From a bacterium (GTDB lineage Bacteria; SZUA-79; Acidulodesulfobacterales; Acidulodesulfobacteraceae), in contig JAKAKF010000200.1 of the NCBI GenBank assembly GCA_021813595.1, positions 1 through 27,295 on the forward strand: a DNA stretch of 27,295 bases. Reading direction: 5' to 3'. A program made the position numbers and the translations under genes. Every line of letters begins with the position of its first letter. The first letter of the stretch is position 1. The notes under the pieces were generated by a model. That model did no database searches, was not told the DNA's origin, and worked only from the letters and a program-made list of their open reading frames with translations. Positions 25,832 to 27,295 of the stretch are shown in pieces.

Positions 25832-26219
25832 AAGGTAATTAATTAAAAAAATAAGTTAGATTTTTGTAAAATTAAAAAATCTGGAAAAAATCCGGAATTT
25901 AAAACCCGTCCGATAGGAATATAATAATAAATCCTTAAATGCTGATACATTAAAGAAGGTTCGCTTTGTCCGAACAAAGATACCACTTTAAAAGCCCTCA
26001 GCAAAATCGGGAATGTTATAGAAACCGGTTAAGCTTTACCTGCGGTCAGTGCTCTCGCTGGTCGCATATTTCTTTTTTTCTCCGCGGTCATATGATATAC
26101 TTATATTATCAATTAATATTATATGATTGCTGGATTGAAAAATATTAAGCTTTTTTATTTTATATTATAAAATTTTATTTTATCTTTACCGGATATAACC
26201 GGATGCCTTAAGGTTCTTT

Positions 26220-26690
26220 ATGAGTAGAAAATATTTTTACAACAAGAAACCGGCAATAGTTTCAATACTATTAATACTATTATTAGTTATTGCGGTGATT
26301 TATCTGATTGCGGGCATGATGACGGGCGGGGGATTTGTCGGCGGAGGCATGATGGGAAACGGTATGATGGGCGGAGGATTTAGCGGCAGAAGCGGAGCGT
26401 ATTACGGTTCAGGTCCAAAAGGATATAAATTATTTAGAGCCGACGGATGTATCAGGTGTCATACAATTAACGGCTACGGCGGTACCATAGGGCCGGATCT
26501 TTCCCATATAGGTTCAAAAAGAAGTTTTTCGTGGATTGCTGCCCAGATAGCTTATCCGTCTGCGCATTTTAAACGCGGCTCCATGGTTACGATTAGCGGT
26601 AAAACTTATCCGGCAATAATGCCAAATTACGAACATATGCCCAAATCGCAGGTCATAACCATTTCAAAATATCTCGAATCGCTTAAATAA
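26220..26690 (+). CDS. Membrane-anchored monoheme cytochrome c
   Basis: 156 aa. The N-terminus is a short basic stretch and one hydrophobic helix (about 12-31) without an obvious cleavage site, so the protein is probably anchored with its heme domain in the periplasm. A Gly/Met-rich linker (GGGFVGGGMMGNGMMGGGFSG region, about 36-56) follows. The heme site is CIRCH (Cys77, Cys80, His81), then GPDLSHIGSKRS and a late MPNYEHMPKSQ supplying the likely methionine axial ligand (Met134 or Met140). This is the layout of the small c domain fused to or serving terminal oxidases and reductases. TAAGG ribosome site at 26209-26213. The gene behind it is not on the same short transcript: a separate promoter intervenes. 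Electron partner unknown. Confidence 0.9.
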   Translation: MSRKYFYNKKPAIVSILLILLLVIAVIYLIAGMMTGGGFVGGGMMGNGMMGGGFSGRSGAYYGSGPKGYKLFRADGCIRCHTINGYGGTIGPDLSHIGSKRSFSWIAAQIAYPSAHFKRGSMVTISGKTYPAIMPNYEHMPKSQVITISKYLESLK

Positions 26691-26761
26691 TTAAAATTTA
26701 TGTTCACGCTCAAAAAGTTATCACCTGACCGCCAGTTTTTAGAAGACAAAATCGTTATCGT

Positions 26762-26807
26762 TAAGCTTATTATTTAAGCGATGGCTTAATATTAAGCCAT
26801 AAGCTTA
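26762..26807. repeat. Nested palindrome
   Basis: A perfect 20-bp palindrome at 26781-26800 (ATGGCTTAAT then its complement) is flanked by a second pair, TAAGCTTAT (26762-26770) and ATAAGCTTA (26799-26807). No T-tract follows. It may be a regulator site, a cruciform or the transcription end of the cytochrome gene. Confidence 0.75.
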
Positions 26808-26923
26808 CCTGATATCTTGAAATGCCTATATATCTTATTCTTTTTTCTTTGTTTCAATGTTAAAACTTTTTTTTGTATTGAGTTTTCGACGTCCGAAAAT
26901 TTTAGCTCCGTTATTTCAAGAAC

Positions 26924-26952
26924 TTGACAAACTTTTTTTTATATATTAAAAT
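26924..26952 (+). promoter_or_regulatory. Strong sigma-70 promoter
   Basis: TTGACA (26924-26929), 17-bp spacer containing a T-run, TAAAAT (26947-26952): a perfect -35 and five of six for the -10. Best promoter in the window after that of the tRNA. Confidence 0.75.
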
Positions 26953-26970
26953 ACAGACCAGTCGGTATCT
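26953..26970. promoter_or_regulatory. TetR-type operator at the transcription start
   Basis: The 18 bases from 26953 have the symmetric pattern AxAxACCxxxxGGTxTxT (ACAGACC then CGGTATCT), typical of TetR/AcrR-family sites, and abut the -10 box where a repressor would block initiation. No regulator gene is in the window. Assignment by pattern only. Confidence 0.5.
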
Positions 26971-27194
26971 TAAATATTGAATTTAAAATTTCAATATTTT
27001 TGATTAATTGAAATTTATAAAAAATATGATAATGAAATTATTTTTTTATAAATTTATATTTATATTAAAATTTATTTGGGTTAAAACCTCAATCCCCGCA
27101 TAGTCATTCCTGTGAAAGTGGCAATTCAGATAAAAAATTTCTGACGGTGAGTTAAGGCATATTAAAAGTATGCTTATAGCTAACTAAAATTTTT

Positions 27195-27295
27195 ATGAAT
27201 AAATCAAATAAATTAAAATATATATGGATTGCTTTACTGACCTTTTTCACAATTTTTGGATTTGCGGTAAACTCTTTACTTGCAAGAGTTAGATC
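27195..27295 (+). CDS. Start of an unidentified membrane-anchored protein (cut by window end)
   Basis: An ATG at 27195 opens 33 complete codons to the window edge: a basic N-terminus (MNKSNKLKY) and a hydrophobic helix (IWIALLTFFTIFGFAVNSLL) then ARVR. This fits a signal anchor or first helix of a membrane protein. No ribosome site is obvious, but it lies downstream of the strong promoter and TetR-like site. Following a cytochrome, a respiratory or efflux component is possible; too little is present to say. Confidence 0.5.
   Translation, partial: MNKSNKLKYIWIALLTFFTIFGFAVNSLLARVR

Larger units (their letters stand above)
25242..26219. other. Decayed accessory DNA after tRNA-Val
   Basis: 978 bp with no intact gene. 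It contains a minus-strand transporter remnant (25358-25504) and a frameshifted minus-strand antitoxin gene (25622-25785) with its promoter and operator (25805-25831). On the plus strand about 60 codons stay open at 25474-25659 (reading LDIVRNRFNLPIKNKNQRLF and on) with no start or recognisable family. From 25850 to 26219 short open stretches exist on both strands, but none has a start, ribosome site and recognisable product. Confidence 0.6.
26691..27194. other. 504-bp non-coding region with palindrome, promoter and long leader
   Basis: Between the cytochrome and the truncated last gene. It holds a nested palindrome (26762-26807), a strong promoter with a TetR-like operator (26924-26970), an AT-rich leader of about 235 bases with a degenerate dispersed-repeat-like segment (27103-27129), and a small stem-loop just before the last gene (AGTTA/TAACT and GCATA/TATGC arms within 27153-27186). 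No gene seen. Confidence 0.6.

Noticed and set aside
25910..26030. About 58 minus-strand codons open through LLRAFKVVSLFGQSEPS
   Set aside because: No start or ribosome site; no family recognised; short enough to be chance in this region.
25966..26148. 60-codon plus-strand frame after the antitoxin relic (CGQCSRW region)
   Set aside because: Needs a TTG start with no ribosome site, resembles nothing, and sits in decayed DNA. The other frames there are equally open.

Overview
This is an AT-rich bacterial chromosome segment. The organism is Gram-negative: there is a heptose kinase, two GT9 (heptosyltransferase-type) enzymes and a run of other sugar transferases, which is an LPS core locus. It also uses the GatCAB amidotransferase route and has c-type heme proteins (a CxxCH sensor and a membrane-anchored monoheme cytochrome). 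The block remA/DUF370 - gmk - rpoZ - rel is familiar from Desulfobacterota and other deltaproteobacteria-like genomes. My best guess is therefore an anaerobic or micro-oxic, AT-rich Desulfobacterota-like lineage. That placement is inference; no rRNA is present to confirm it.

Layout. (1) 1-7511, plus strand: the 3' end of glmS, a UvrD/PcrA helicase, gatC-gatA-gatB and mtnA, with short gaps and good ribosome sites for most. (2) 7677-9308: branched-chain aminotransferase ilvE converging on a 3-methyladenine DNA glycosylase. (3) 9365-16484: cell-envelope block with a divergent dolichyl-phosphate-glucose-synthase-like GT2, a polysaccharide deacetylase, two GT9 enzymes (overlapping by 29 bp), a GT2-like protein, a GT4 and the kinase-only heptose enzyme RfaE1. 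(4) 16543-20131: remA-like DUF370 gene, gmk, rpoZ and a bifunctional Rel/SpoT. A 35-bp repeat pair with a 29-bp palindrome separates gmk from rpoZ. (5) 20284-25001: accessory genes, namely a small DUF2892 membrane protein, a B12-type radical SAM protein with a CX4CX2C cluster motif, a DUF3365 c-heme/HAMP protein with no output domain, and two small unrecognised genes (one with a zinc-ribbon look, one coiled coil). (6) 25166-25241: tRNA-Val(GAC) with its own promoter. (7) 25242-26219: nearly 1 kb of decayed DNA holding an AbrB-type antitoxin gene broken by one missing base (promoter and operator intact) and the tail of what looks like an MFS transporter. (8) 26220-27295: a monoheme cytochrome c with a Gly/Met-rich linker, then a strong promoter with a TetR-type operator, a long leader and the first codons of an unidentified membrane-anchored protein cut by the window end.

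Most of the first 20 kb is ordinary core genome. The parts worth a second look are the intergenic palindromes and repeats, the output-less heme/HAMP sensor, the radical SAM gene whose stop codon lies inside a perfect 17-bp hairpin, and the decayed antitoxin region beside the tRNA. I did not find a convincing new multi-gene defence or biosynthetic system.
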